DNA of 52,105 nt. Source: Bacteroidales bacterium UBA5515 (GTDB lineage Bacteria > Bacteroidota > Bacteroidia > Bacteroidales > P3). The stretch is from positions 1 to 52,105 of the forward strand of contig DIOL01000016.1 of the NCBI GenBank assembly GCA_002423895.1, in the 5' to 3' direction. Below the pieces are notes generated by a model. It saw only the letters and a list, made by a program, of their open reading frames with translations, searched no databases and was not told the DNA's origin. A program made the position numbers and the translations under genes. How positions within the stretch are numbered: position 1 is the stretch's first letter; each line of letters starts with the position of its first letter. Shown here piece by piece: positions 8,632 to 15,524 of this stretch.

Positions 8632-8715
8632 TTAAACCCTTGTTTCAGTAAAATAAAACGCTGTTCCATCAAATTAAAGTAAAGAAAGAATTTATTAAAG
8701 TAAAGAAAGAGAAAA
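8632..8715. repeat. 21-nt-period repeat array A (4 units)
   Basis: Four consecutive units of exactly 21 nt start at 8632, 8653, 8674 and 8695. The last two both begin TTAAAGTAAAGAAAGA, the first ends GTTTCAGTAAA and the second begins ATAAAACGCTGTT. The same words recur, reverse-complemented and in the same register, in the array at 28866-29043. Confidence 0.65.
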
Positions 8716-8728
8716 ACAAAGTAAGGAG

Positions 8729-8914
8729 TTAGATGTATTGCTCCAATAACAACACCCCTAACATTTCAATTTCTTCTTCTGTATATCTTCTTTTAACGTT
8801 CTTTGTCAATAAATTGTTTTTCTTTCTTAGGCGATAGAGTGTTGCTTGAGAAATTTGCATTATCCTTAAAACATCTTTTTGAGTGTACTTTGGAATTTTA
8901 TTTTCTTGTATCAT
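8729..8914 (-). CDS. Small helix-turn-helix protein (excisionase/DUF4248-like)
   Basis: A 61-residue basic protein with a helix-turn-helix: YTQKDVLRIMQISQATLYRL (second helix SQATLYRLRKK), followed by a basic wing and RRYTEEEIEMLGVLL. This resembles excisionase/MerR-like small HTH proteins found on mobile elements. A longer reading frame exists upstream, but the -7 box TATATTTG at 8965-8958 lies inside it, so the ATG at 8914 (MIQENKI) downstream of the promoter is chosen. It is transcribed opposite to the helicase operon and divergently from the HU-HIG gene. In Bacteroides genomes I recall a recurrent cluster of a VirE/primase-like gene, a small HTH-like gene (DUF4248) and an HU-HIG gene, which this arrangement matches. 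It is probably a regulator or excisionase of the element. Confidence 0.7.
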   Translation of the reverse strand: MIQENKIPKYTQKDVLRIMQISQATLYRLRKKNNLLTKNVKRRYTEEEIEMLGVLLLEQYI

Positions 8915-8957
8915 AATATATGGATTTATTTTGTTAAATATCAAGTTTCTATATATG

Positions 8958-8965
8958 CAAATATA
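8958..8965 (-). promoter_or_regulatory. Promoter -7 box for the small HTH gene
   Basis: The minus strand reads TATATTTG followed by CATATA, an exact TAnnTTTG match about 45 nt upstream of the ATG at 8914. It decides the start codon of that gene. Confidence 0.6.
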
Positions 8966-9112
8966 CAAAAAATCCTCCATATAACATTGTTTTTTTAGTA
9001 GTTTTAATCATAAAAATACATTAATTTTAAGTTAGTTTAATTCAATGTAAATCTTATGCAATCAAACACATTCAACACATAGTAAATCAATTAATTACAT
9101 TACTTTTTTTCG

Positions 9113-9120
9113 TATCTTTG
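9113..9120 (+). promoter_or_regulatory. Promoter -7 box for the HU-HIG gene
   Basis: TATCTTTG followed by TAGCATAG matches TAnnTTTG, 70 nt upstream of the ATG at 9191. Together with the box at 8965-8958 it makes 8966-9112 a divergent promoter region; nothing else is seen there. Confidence 0.65.
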
Positions 9121-9190
9121 TAGCATAGAAAATTAATAATAACCCTTTAAAGTCTTTTTCAGTTGGTGTAGATTAAAACTGTTTTTTGTT

Positions 9191-9622
9191 ATGATAAGAT
9201 ACGTTAGAGTATTTAAGAAAGTTAATGTTGGTGCAGCTCCTGGCATGAAATACCTTGCTCGCCTATTCCGTGGAAATGATGTAACAATTGACCAATTGTG
9301 TCAAGAAATTACTGAAAGTACCACATTGAGTTACCCTGATGTTTTGGCTTGCTTAAAAGCATTTGAGATTAACATTGCTAAGCATGTGCAAAATGGTAGT
9401 GCCGTGAAGTTTAATATCTTAGGCTCATTTATCCCAAAGATAAAAGCAACTGCAAAGGAAACTTTGGAAGAAGTGGATGCAAGTACAATTAAGAATTTTT
9501 CTTGCCGTTTCTATCCAAGTGTTGATTTCAAAAGAAATCTTGCCAAAGCTAATTTCGTTGAAGCTGAGCTTAATATTAAGGGTATCCAGTTTAAGGACGA
9601 AGAAGAAGTTGTGAATCCGTAA
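9191..9622 (+). CDS. HU-HIG family DNA-binding protein
   Basis: A 143-residue histone-like DNA-binding protein of the Bacteroidota HU-HIG type. Visible features: residues 1-40 begin MIRYVRVFKKVNVGAAPGMKYLARLF; then the HU core QLCQEITESTTLSYPDVLACLKAFEINIAKHVQNG; then the beta-arm segment VKFNILGSFIPKIKA; then a C-terminal strand-rich extension with YPSVDFKRNLAKANF. Bona fide HU proteins are about 90 residues; the extra N- and C-terminal segments are typical of this family. It is expected to bend or package DNA in the cytoplasm. Its position next to the replication module and small HTH gene fits the recurrent Bacteroides cluster in which an amidase and a tiny 'smalltalk' protein often follow; I see neither here. 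It has its own promoter at 9113. Confidence 0.88.
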   Translation: MIRYVRVFKKVNVGAAPGMKYLARLFRGNDVTIDQLCQEITESTTLSYPDVLACLKAFEINIAKHVQNGSAVKFNILGSFIPKIKATAKETLEEVDASTIKNFSCRFYPSVDFKRNLAKANFVEAELNIKGIQFKDEEEVVNP

Positions 9623-9775
9623 GGAGTCTAAGGACATTAAAGACCTTAAAGACCTTAAAGACCTTAAACTCTTTAAGCTCCTTAAGTGCAAAACTTCTTC
9701 CCCTTTAGGGGAGTGAGGGGTAAATTTAAGTGCAAAACTTTCTTCCCCTTTAGGGTACAGAGGGGTAAATTTTAG
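9623..9775. repeat. Dispersed intergenic repeats: CTTAAAGAC tandem and CCCCTTTAGGGG direct repeats
   Basis: 9623-9680 has ACCTTAAAG-type units repeated at 10-nt spacing; a related copy (reverse complement, with GTCCTTAAACTCCTTAAGT) lies near 29078-29100. Two direct copies of a roughly 45-nt unit follow (9682-9726 and 9726-9771), each with GTGCAAAACTT, TTCCCCTTTAGGG and GAGGGGTAAATT. Such intergenic repeats are common in Bacteroidota genomes and are probably non-coding. Confidence 0.6.
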
Positions 9776-9807
9776 TGAAAAACTAAAAGTGAAGAGTGAA
9801 AAGTTGG

Positions 9808-9835
9808 GCGAGCCTTTGGGTTCGCTCTTTTTTTT
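9808..9835 (+). terminator. Intrinsic terminator downstream of the HU-HIG gene
   Basis: GCGAGCC (9808-9814), loop TTTG and GGTTCGC (9819-9825) form a 7-bp stem with one G-T pair, followed by TCTTTTTTTTT. It is a strong terminator marking the right end of the replication-module transcript. Confidence 0.8.
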
Positions 9836-9849
9836 GTCTTTTTTTTTAT

Positions 9850-9876
9850 CCACAGATTTACACAGATTTACACGAT
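9850..9876. repeat. CACAGATTTACACAGATTTACAC dispersed-type repeat
   Basis: Two tandem copies of CACAGATTTA plus a degenerate third (CACGATTT). It resembles CACAGATT intergenic repeats seen in many Bacteroidota and environmental genomes. No gene is seen in it. Confidence 0.45.
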
Positions 9877-9913
9877 TTTTTTCTTTTATCGTTTCATTTT
9901 TAATTTATTATTG

Positions 9914-9921
9914 TAAATTTG
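9914..9921 (+). promoter_or_regulatory. Promoter -7 box for the lipoprotein pair
   Basis: TAAATTTG followed by CAGTGACC, an exact TAnnTTTG match 50 nt upstream of the ATG at 9971. Confidence 0.6.
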
Positions 9922-9970
9922 CAGTGACCTTAATAATTCAATATTTTCCTAAATATAAAAAAGTGTTATT

Positions 9971-10498
9971 ATGAAAAAGTTATTTCTTTATCCTTTAATC
10001 TTATGCATAGCCTTATGTTTTAGTGGCTGTAATGATGCGGATTATTGTAATGAATGTGAAGGACTATGTTGTTACAAAGACTTTTCTTCTCCTGTAGAAT
10101 TGAATGATGAAATTGAGTTAGATATGGATTCGGATGGAGATGGTGATGTTTTGATTAGGGATGTTTCCAATTATGTTAGTATTAAGGGTATGAGCTCAAA
10201 TGTTGAGGTTTCAACGGGTATAATGCCAGTAACTTTGCCTTCAAGACCTTATGCAACTATTTATGAAAATGCAATGTTGAATTATGGTTGGGAATGGAAA
10301 AGTAGTTTAACCGCTTCTGTAGATGGAAATATTAGAGTAGGAGATTATATTGGAGTAAGGTTTAAGGGTACCGATTGCTACTACTATGGTTGGATTAAGG
10401 TTGGCTATGTGTCTAAATTCAAAATTTATTCTTTCTATTTGTATAAGGGGGTTAATGACCCAGTTTATGCAGGAGTAAGAAATCCAGATTGTAATTAA
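9971..10498 (+). CDS. Hypothetical lipoprotein, 175 aa
   Basis: Predicted lipoprotein: a hydrophobic signal MKKLFLYPLILCIALCFSGC ends in the lipobox FSGC, so Cys20 would be lipidated and the protein anchored in the inner or outer membrane. The mature N-terminus is Cys-rich (DYCNECEGLCC), then comes an acidic DMDSDGDGD stretch that could bind calcium, and the C-terminal part (KGTDCYYYGWIKVGYVSKFKIYSFYLY) looks like beta-sandwich strands ending in a common Bacteroidota surface-protein motif (YGWI.V). The function is unknown. The next lipoprotein gene starts 14 nt downstream and is probably co-transcribed from the promoter at 9914. Confidence 0.75.
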   Translation: MKKLFLYPLILCIALCFSGCNDADYCNECEGLCCYKDFSSPVELNDEIELDMDSDGDGDVLIRDVSNYVSIKGMSSNVEVSTGIMPVTLPSRPYATIYENAMLNYGWEWKSSLTASVDGNIRVGDYIGVRFKGTDCYYYGWIKVGYVSKFKIYSFYLYKGVNDPVYAGVRNPDCN

Positions 10499-10512
10499 GA
10501 AAGGGGGCTTTT

Positions 10513-10995
10513 ATGAACAGGAAATTAAATATAATTTTATCAATTTTTGTTTTGGCAATAGTATTTATGTTCTCTTCTTGCGATGAAGATTCTGAATTTG
10601 CTGATGCAACTTATGGTAATTCTCCAGAGAGTTTTATTTCTGCACGTTTATGCAGGGATAATCAAGCTAATTATAATCGCTGTATTACTTTTAGTAATGG
10701 AAGATTTAGTGACCCTGTATTTCGTTTTCCACAAGAAACCTTAGACACCACTTCCTACACATACCTCAAAACAGGTGATAGTTCTGCAATTCTAAAAACG
10801 TTCTTTATTATTTCTGATCCAATTTATCATTCAAAGCGTATTTATAATGACGTTTATGAGCTTGTTTTTTCAACTGATACAAGTGGAGTTTACACTATGA
10901 CGAATAAGCGTATTTCTTTTGATTATAATGATTCTGATACTAATTATTATCAATCAGAATATCATGGAACATTTCTATTCAAAGTATTTCATTAA
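10513..10995 (+). CDS. Hypothetical lipoprotein, 160 aa
   Basis: Predicted lipoprotein: MNRKLNIILSIFVLAIVFMF followed by the lipobox SSC, with an acidic DEDSEF immediately after the cysteine. The remainder is Ser/Thr/Tyr-rich and strand-like, without a domain I recognise. It lies 14 nt after another lipoprotein gene and has an AAGAAAGGGGGC purine-rich ribosome site. The pair may act together at the envelope; this is inference from the operon only. No terminator is visible after it, where dispersed repeats begin. Confidence 0.72.
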   Translation: MNRKLNIILSIFVLAIVFMFSSCDEDSEFADATYGNSPESFISARLCRDNQANYNRCITFSNGRFSDPVFRFPQETLDTTSYTYLKTGDSSAILKTFFIISDPIYHSKRIYNDVYELVFSTDTSGVYTMTNKRISFDYNDSDTNYYQSEYHGTFLFKVFH

Positions 10996-11022
10996 TTTTT
11001 GTTTGGTTTTTCTTTTTTCTGT

Positions 11023-11166
11023 CCACTAATTGCACGAATTAACACGAATTTTTTTTCTTTTTTTTTCTTTATCTGAATCAGGATTTGCTTGATTAGTGGA
11101 TTTGCTTGATTGGTTACTTAATTGAAATCCTATCAATCTCTAAATCCTGTAAATCCTGATTCAGAC
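11023..11166. repeat. CACGAATT repeats and a 94-bp element with 14-bp terminal inverted repeats
   Basis: 11023-11050 has ACTAATTGCACGAATTAACACGAATT-type tandem words. 11072-11165 begins TCTGAATCAGGATT (11072-11085) and ends with its exact reverse complement AATCCTGATTCAGA (11152-11165), like a miniature inverted-repeat element. Inside are two TGGATTTGCTTGATT-like words. The same end sequence recurs at 28738 and 40126. The remainder of the 288-nt gap before pepD holds only the promoter. Confidence 0.6.
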
Positions 11167-11211
11167 AAACTCATCAAACGCCTCAACGCCTCAACATTTT
11201 CAATAATTCCC

Positions 11212-11241
11212 TTGTCCTTTAAAAAATAATCTGTATCTTTG
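11212..11241 (+). promoter_or_regulatory. Promoter for pepD operon
   Basis: TTG at 11212-11214, a 19-nt spacer and TATCTTTG at 11234-11241 agree with the Bacteroidota -33/-7 layout, 43 nt upstream of the pepD ATG. Confidence 0.65.
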
Positions 11242-11283
11242 AAATCTTAATTTTATTGGTTTTAATTTAAAAAATATACTATT

Positions 11284-12732
11284 ATGAACAATGATTTAAT
11301 GGCTTTGGAGCCTAAGAAAGTATTTGAATTCTTTGCTGAAATATTGCAAATTCCTCGTCCTTCTAAAAAGGAAGATAAGATTATTGAATACCTTTTGAAA
11401 TGGGGTAATGATAGAAAATTGGAAACTTTAAGAGATGATATTGGCAATGTTTTGATTAGAAAGCCTGCCACTAAGGGTTTGGAGGCTAAGCCTTGGGTTT
11501 GTTTGCAATCTCATATGGATATGGTTTGTGAGAAGAATAGTGATAAGGTGTTTGATTTTGAGAAAGATGCTATTGAAACATATATTGAAGATGGTTGGTT
11601 GAAAGCAAAAGGAACTACTCTTGGTGCTGATGATGGTATTGGTATGGCTATGGCTTTAGCTATTTTGGACAGTGATGATATTGAGCATGGTAATATTGAG
11701 TGTTTGTTTACTGTTGATGAAGAAACTGGTCTTTCAGGTGCTGAAGCTCTTAAACCTGATTTCTTAAATAGCAGAATTCTTATCAACTTGGACTCTGAAG
11801 ATGAAGGAGAACTGTTTATTGGCTGTGCTGGTGGAAAAGATACTATGGGTAAATTACCATACGAATTGGAGCCTTGTACAGAAGGTAAAGCTTACAGGAT
11901 TTCTGTTTTTGGAGGCAAGGGTGGTCATTCAGGAGATGATATTAACAAAGGATTGGCTAATGCTAATAAGGTTTTAAATCGTATTCTTTGGACTTTAAAC
12001 GACACTATGGATTATGCTCTTGCAAGCTTTGAGGGTGGTAATCTTAGAAATGCAATTGCAAGAGAGGCTAATGCTGTTGTGGTTGTTGATGATGAGGATG
12101 CTAAGGAAATGATTGAAATGGTTAAGAAATATAATGAAGATATTCGTTTTGAGTTCCGTTCCACAGAGCCTAATCTTGGAGTTAAGATTGAGGAGGTTGA
12201 ACGTCCAAAAGAAGTTATTGACCCAATGACTCAAGAGGACTTTTTGAATGTTTTATATGCTATTCCTCATGGAGTTTTGGCAATGAGCAGAGAAATTCCT
12301 AATTTTGTTGAAACTTCAACTAACTTAGCCTCAGTTAAGATGGTGGATAATTGCTTTGTTATTGCAACTTCTCAACGTTCTTCTATTGAAACTGCTAAAG
12401 AGGCAGCTTGTGATAGAAATGCAGCATGTTTACGTTTGGTAGGTGCTGATGTAACTCATGGTGACGGATATCCAGGCTGGGTGCCTAATCCTCAAAGCAA
12501 TATTCTTAAGATTGCAGAACAAAGCTATGAAAAACTGTTTGGTAAAAAACCAATAGTAAGAGCCATTCATGCAGGATTAGAATGTGGACTTATTGGTGAA
12601 AAATATAAAGGAATGGATATGATTTCTTTTGGACCTACTCTTCGTGGAGTTCATTCACCTGATGAAAAATTGGAAATAAAGACTGTTGAGATGTGTTGGA
12701 GACATACTTTAGATATATTGAAGAACGTTTAG
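11284..12732 (+). CDS. pepD: Cytosolic non-specific dipeptidase (aminoacyl-histidine dipeptidase)
   Basis: A 482-residue M20C-family dizinc dipeptidase, the usual family length. Metal and catalytic residues are visible: H77 and D79 in SHMDMVCEKN, D116 in GADDGIGMA, the DEETGLSGAEAL box (E146/E147), D170 in INLDSEDEGELFIGCAGG, and the C-terminal His in RGVHSPDE. A dimerisation or lid domain lies between the two halves (about 190-380, GGKGGHSGDDI). It has no signal peptide, so it is cytoplasmic; it would hydrolyse dipeptides including Xaa-His. The Xaa-Pro aminopeptidase gene starts 25 nt downstream, forming a peptide-degradation operon, which suits an asaccharolytic or peptide-using Bacteroidales. 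The promoter is at 11212-11241. Confidence 0.95.
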   Translation: MNNDLMALEPKKVFEFFAEILQIPRPSKKEDKIIEYLLKWGNDRKLETLRDDIGNVLIRKPATKGLEAKPWVCLQSHMDMVCEKNSDKVFDFEKDAIETYIEDGWLKAKGTTLGADDGIGMAMALAILDSDDIEHGNIECLFTVDEETGLSGAEALKPDFLNSRILINLDSEDEGELFIGCAGGKDTMGKLPYELEPCTEGKAYRISVFGGKGGHSGDDINKGLANANKVLNRILWTLNDTMDYALASFEGGNLRNAIAREANAVVVVDDEDAKEMIEMVKKYNEDIRFEFRSTEPNLGVKIEEVERPKEVIDPMTQEDFLNVLYAIPHGVLAMSREIPNFVETSTNLASVKMVDNCFVIATSQRSSIETAKEAACDRNAACLRLVGADVTHGDGYPGWVPNPQSNILKIAEQSYEKLFGKKPIVRAIHAGLECGLIGEKYKGMDMISFGPTLRGVHSPDEKLEIKTVEMCWRHTLDILKNV

Positions 12733-12757
12733 TTTATAATTCATAAATAAATAGATT

Positions 12758-14146
12758 ATGTTTAGTAAAAGTACCTACGTTAATCGTAGAAAACAATTAG
12801 CAAAAGATATTAAGGATGGTTTAATTCTAATTTTAGGTAATTCAGACTCTTCATTTAATTATCCTGCAAACACTTATACTTTCCGTCAGGATTCCTCATT
12901 TCGTTATTTCTTTGAGTATAATCTTCAAGACCTTGCAGGAGTAATTGATGCAAACACTGGAGAAGATTATTTATTTGGCGATGATGTTGAAATAGATGAT
13001 ATTATATGGACAGGTCCAGTTGCTTCCGTTAGAGATAGAGCAGATAAGATAGGAGTAAAGAACAGTGGAAGTAGAAAAGACCTTTCAAATCTTTTGGAAC
13101 AGGCTATTTTGCAAGAAAGAAAAATACATTTCCTTCCTCCTTACAGAGCAGAAAATAGAAATTTGCTTTCTTCTCTTTTGCATATTAAGAAAGACCATGT
13201 TGAAAAATTTGCTTCTCTTGAACTTCGTAAGGCAATAGTTAAACAACGTTCAATTAAGTCTTTGGAAGAGATTGCAGAAATAGAAAAAGCAATTGAAACA
13301 GCATATAAAATGCACACTACAATGATGCGTATGGCAAAGAATCTTAATACTTATGAGTATGAGATTGCAGGCATTATGGAAGGTATTGCATTAAGTGGTG
13401 GTGGCCCTGTTTCATTCCCAATCATTCTTACAACTCATGGAGAAATTCTTCATGGACACGACCATAGCCTTAAACTGAAGAAAGGAAGAATGCTGGTTTC
13501 TGATGCTGGTTGTGAAACTCCAAGTGGATACTGTTCAGATATAACAAGAACAGTTCCTTGTGGAGGCAAGTTTGATGAAAGACAAAAGGCTGTTTATGAA
13601 GCTGTATTGAATGCTAATTTAATTGCTCAAAAAGCAATCAAGCCAGGTGTTGAATATAAAAAAGTTCATTTGAAAGCAGTTAAGGAATTGGGTGAAGGCT
13701 TGAAGGCAATTGGATTAATGAAAGGTGATATTGATGAAGCTGTTAAGGAAGGAGCAATGGGATTGTTTATGCCTCATGGTTTAGGTCATATGATGGGAAT
13801 GGATGTTCACGACATGGAAAACTTTGATGAAACTATTGTTGGATATGATGAAAAGACTTCCCGTTCAAATCAGTTTGGACTTCGTTCATTGCGTTTTGGA
13901 AGAAAATTAGAGCCAGGACATGTTATTACCAATGAGCCAGGATGTTATTTTATTCCTGCATTAATTGATAAATTTAAAGCAGAAAAGAAATTCCTTTCAT
14001 TTGTTAACTATAAAGAACTTGAGTCTTATAAAGACTTTGGAGGAATTAGAATTGAAGATGATATTCTGGTTACTGAAAAATCAAGCAGAGTTTTAGGAAC
14101 TCCAATTCCTAAGACAGTGAAAGAGATTGAAGAAATAATGTTATAA
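12758..14146 (+). CDS. pepP: Xaa-Pro aminopeptidase (M24B, aminopeptidase P type)
   Basis: A 462-residue aminopeptidase P homologue that would release N-terminal residues before proline in the cytoplasm. It has an N-terminal AMP_N creatinase-like domain (1-140, QDSSFRYFFEYN) and a C-terminal pita-bread domain. The five metal ligands are in place: D249 in VSDAGCETPSGYC, D261 in SDITRTVP, H344 in MPHGLGHMMG, E393 in TNEPGCYF and E433 in IRIEDD. It sits between pepD (25 nt upstream) and the T9SS plug gene (ATG 1 nt after this stop), so the three are very likely co-transcribed. Confidence 0.95.
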   Translation: MFSKSTYVNRRKQLAKDIKDGLILILGNSDSSFNYPANTYTFRQDSSFRYFFEYNLQDLAGVIDANTGEDYLFGDDVEIDDIIWTGPVASVRDRADKIGVKNSGSRKDLSNLLEQAILQERKIHFLPPYRAENRNLLSSLLHIKKDHVEKFASLELRKAIVKQRSIKSLEEIAEIEKAIETAYKMHTTMMRMAKNLNTYEYEIAGIMEGIALSGGGPVSFPIILTTHGEILHGHDHSLKLKKGRMLVSDAGCETPSGYCSDITRTVPCGGKFDERQKAVYEAVLNANLIAQKAIKPGVEYKKVHLKAVKELGEGLKAIGLMKGDIDEAVKEGAMGLFMPHGLGHMMGMDVHDMENFDETIVGYDEKTSRSNQFGLRSLRFGRKLEPGHVITNEPGCYFIPALIDKFKAEKKFLSFVNYKELESYKDFGGIRIEDDILVTEKSSRVLGTPIPKTVKEIEEIML

Positions 14147-14147
14147 G

Positions 14148-15407
14148 ATGAGAAGAGGATTTTCCCTTATTTTCTTTTTCTTGATTTCATTAACTATATT
14201 TTCTCAAACCTATTGGCAAGAGAAAGTTTATAGTCCATTAATCAAAAGCGTAAAATTTGAGTTAGAGGGAGTGGATTTTTCACTCCCTGTAATTCGTTTG
14301 GGTACAGACGACAGGCTTGTGCTTAGATTTGACGATTTGGTTGAAAACACTCAAAGATACAATTATTCAATAATCCATTGCAATTACGACTGGACTCAAA
14401 GCGAACTTAATCCTCAAGAATATATTGAAGGTTTTGAATCGGGATATATTGAAAATCACTCAAATTCTGTTAATACCATTCAGCGTTATGTGCATTACTG
14501 GCAGGAGTTTCCTTCTTCAATGATGCGTTTTTTAGTTTCTGGCAATTACATTATAAAGGTTTATGCTGATGACAATCCTGATAAGGTTGTAATGGTTAGA
14601 AGGTTTATGGTTGTTGAAGATGGAGCAAATATCAGAGCAAATTCAATGATGTCTCGAAGTCCTCAAACTCAAAGAACAATGCAGGAAGTAGATGTTTTTG
14701 TTTCTCCAACGTCTAATATGTCTTTTGCTGACCCAAATAGATTTTTGAAAGTTGTTGTTTTACAGAATCAAAGAAGGGATAATGCTTCTCTTTTAAAGTT
14801 TAGACAGTATAGAGCCAATGAATTGGAGTATTCTTTCGATAATGCTAATTTGTTTGAGGCAGGTAATGAGTTTAGAAATTTTGATTTCACAAGTCTTAGA
14901 ACACGTTCTCAAACAGTTAGTAATTTTGATTATGTTGATGAGCAAAATGTTGTTATTTTGCGACCAGTAATAAATAGAAAAAATATTGCATATACTACCA
15001 TTGGCGATTTGAATGGAAACTACTATGTTAGAAGTGAAAGAGCAGACAATTACAATCTGGAAGCCGATTATGCTTGGGTTAATTTCTATTTGAATGCTCC
15101 AGTAAGTTTGGAATCAGACTACTATGTTTGGGGTGAGCTTTCTGACTGGTATTGCAATAATCAAAATAAAATGACTTATAATCCTACTTACAGAGCTTAT
15201 ACAGCAAGTCTTTATCTTAAACAAGGCTTCTATAACTATATGATAATGTCTTCTCCCAAAAACAATCCTTCTTCATTTAATTTAGATGAAATGGAAGGAA
15301 ATTTCTCTGAGTCTAATAATTCTTATAATATATTCGTTTATTACCGAAAACCTGGGTATAACTATGATAGTTTAATAGGTTATTCCAAGGTTGATATCAA
15401 TCTTTAA
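14148..15407 (+). CDS. Type IX secretion system plug protein (DUF5103)
   Basis: A 419-residue protein with a signal peptide (MRRGFSLIFFFLISLTIFSQ) matching the DUF5103 family. Family-typical stretches are visible: SPLIKSVKFELEG near the N-terminus, LVLRFDDL, YNYSIIHCNYDW, GFESGYIENHSNS, and a central PQTQRTMQEVDVFVSP, with a beta-sandwich ending in NPTYRAYTASLYLKQGFYNY. In Flavobacterium johnsoniae the related Plug protein closes the periplasmic end of the SprA translocon channel; the same role is inferred here. It is translationally coupled to pepP and is followed by a repeat array, then a TonB-dependent receptor. Its presence agrees with four likely T9SS cargo proteins in the window. Confidence 0.88.
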   Translation: MRRGFSLIFFFLISLTIFSQTYWQEKVYSPLIKSVKFELEGVDFSLPVIRLGTDDRLVLRFDDLVENTQRYNYSIIHCNYDWTQSELNPQEYIEGFESGYIENHSNSVNTIQRYVHYWQEFPSSMMRFLVSGNYIIKVYADDNPDKVVMVRRFMVVEDGANIRANSMMSRSPQTQRTMQEVDVFVSPTSNMSFADPNRFLKVVVLQNQRRDNASLLKFRQYRANELEYSFDNANLFEAGNEFRNFDFTSLRTRSQTVSNFDYVDEQNVVILRPVINRKNIAYTTIGDLNGNYYVRSERADNYNLEADYAWVNFYLNAPVSLESDYYVWGELSDWYCNNQNKMTYNPTYRAYTASLYLKQGFYNYMIMSSPKNNPSSFNLDEMEGNFSESNNSYNIFVYYRKPGYNYDSLIGYSKVDINL

Positions 15408-15416
15408 AAAATTAAC

Positions 15417-15521
15417 GAAGGATAATTGAAAATAAACGGGATATAAATCAAAAAAGAAGGGACTTACGTCAAAAAAGAAGGGATATAATTTTAAAAAGAA
15501 GAGACTTAATTTTAAATATAA
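15417..15521. repeat. 21-nt-period repeat array B (5 units)
   Basis: Units start at 15417, 15438, 15459, 15480 and 15501, each exactly 21 nt. Units 2-4 have the form GGGA(TATA/CTTA)...AAAAAGAA; the first contains AATTGAAAATAAAC. In reverse complement these match the CCC-containing units of array C at 19143-19247, including the terminal CCCGTTTATTTTC word. The array fills the 117-nt gap between the plug gene and the TonB-dependent receptor. Confidence 0.7.
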
Positions 15522-15524
15522 ATA

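Noticed and set aside
9425..9853. 142-codon minus-strand frame with Lys/Ser repeats
   Set aside because: It is antisense to the HU-HIG gene and continues into dispersed repeats; its periodic protein sequence comes from the ACCTTAAAG tandem.
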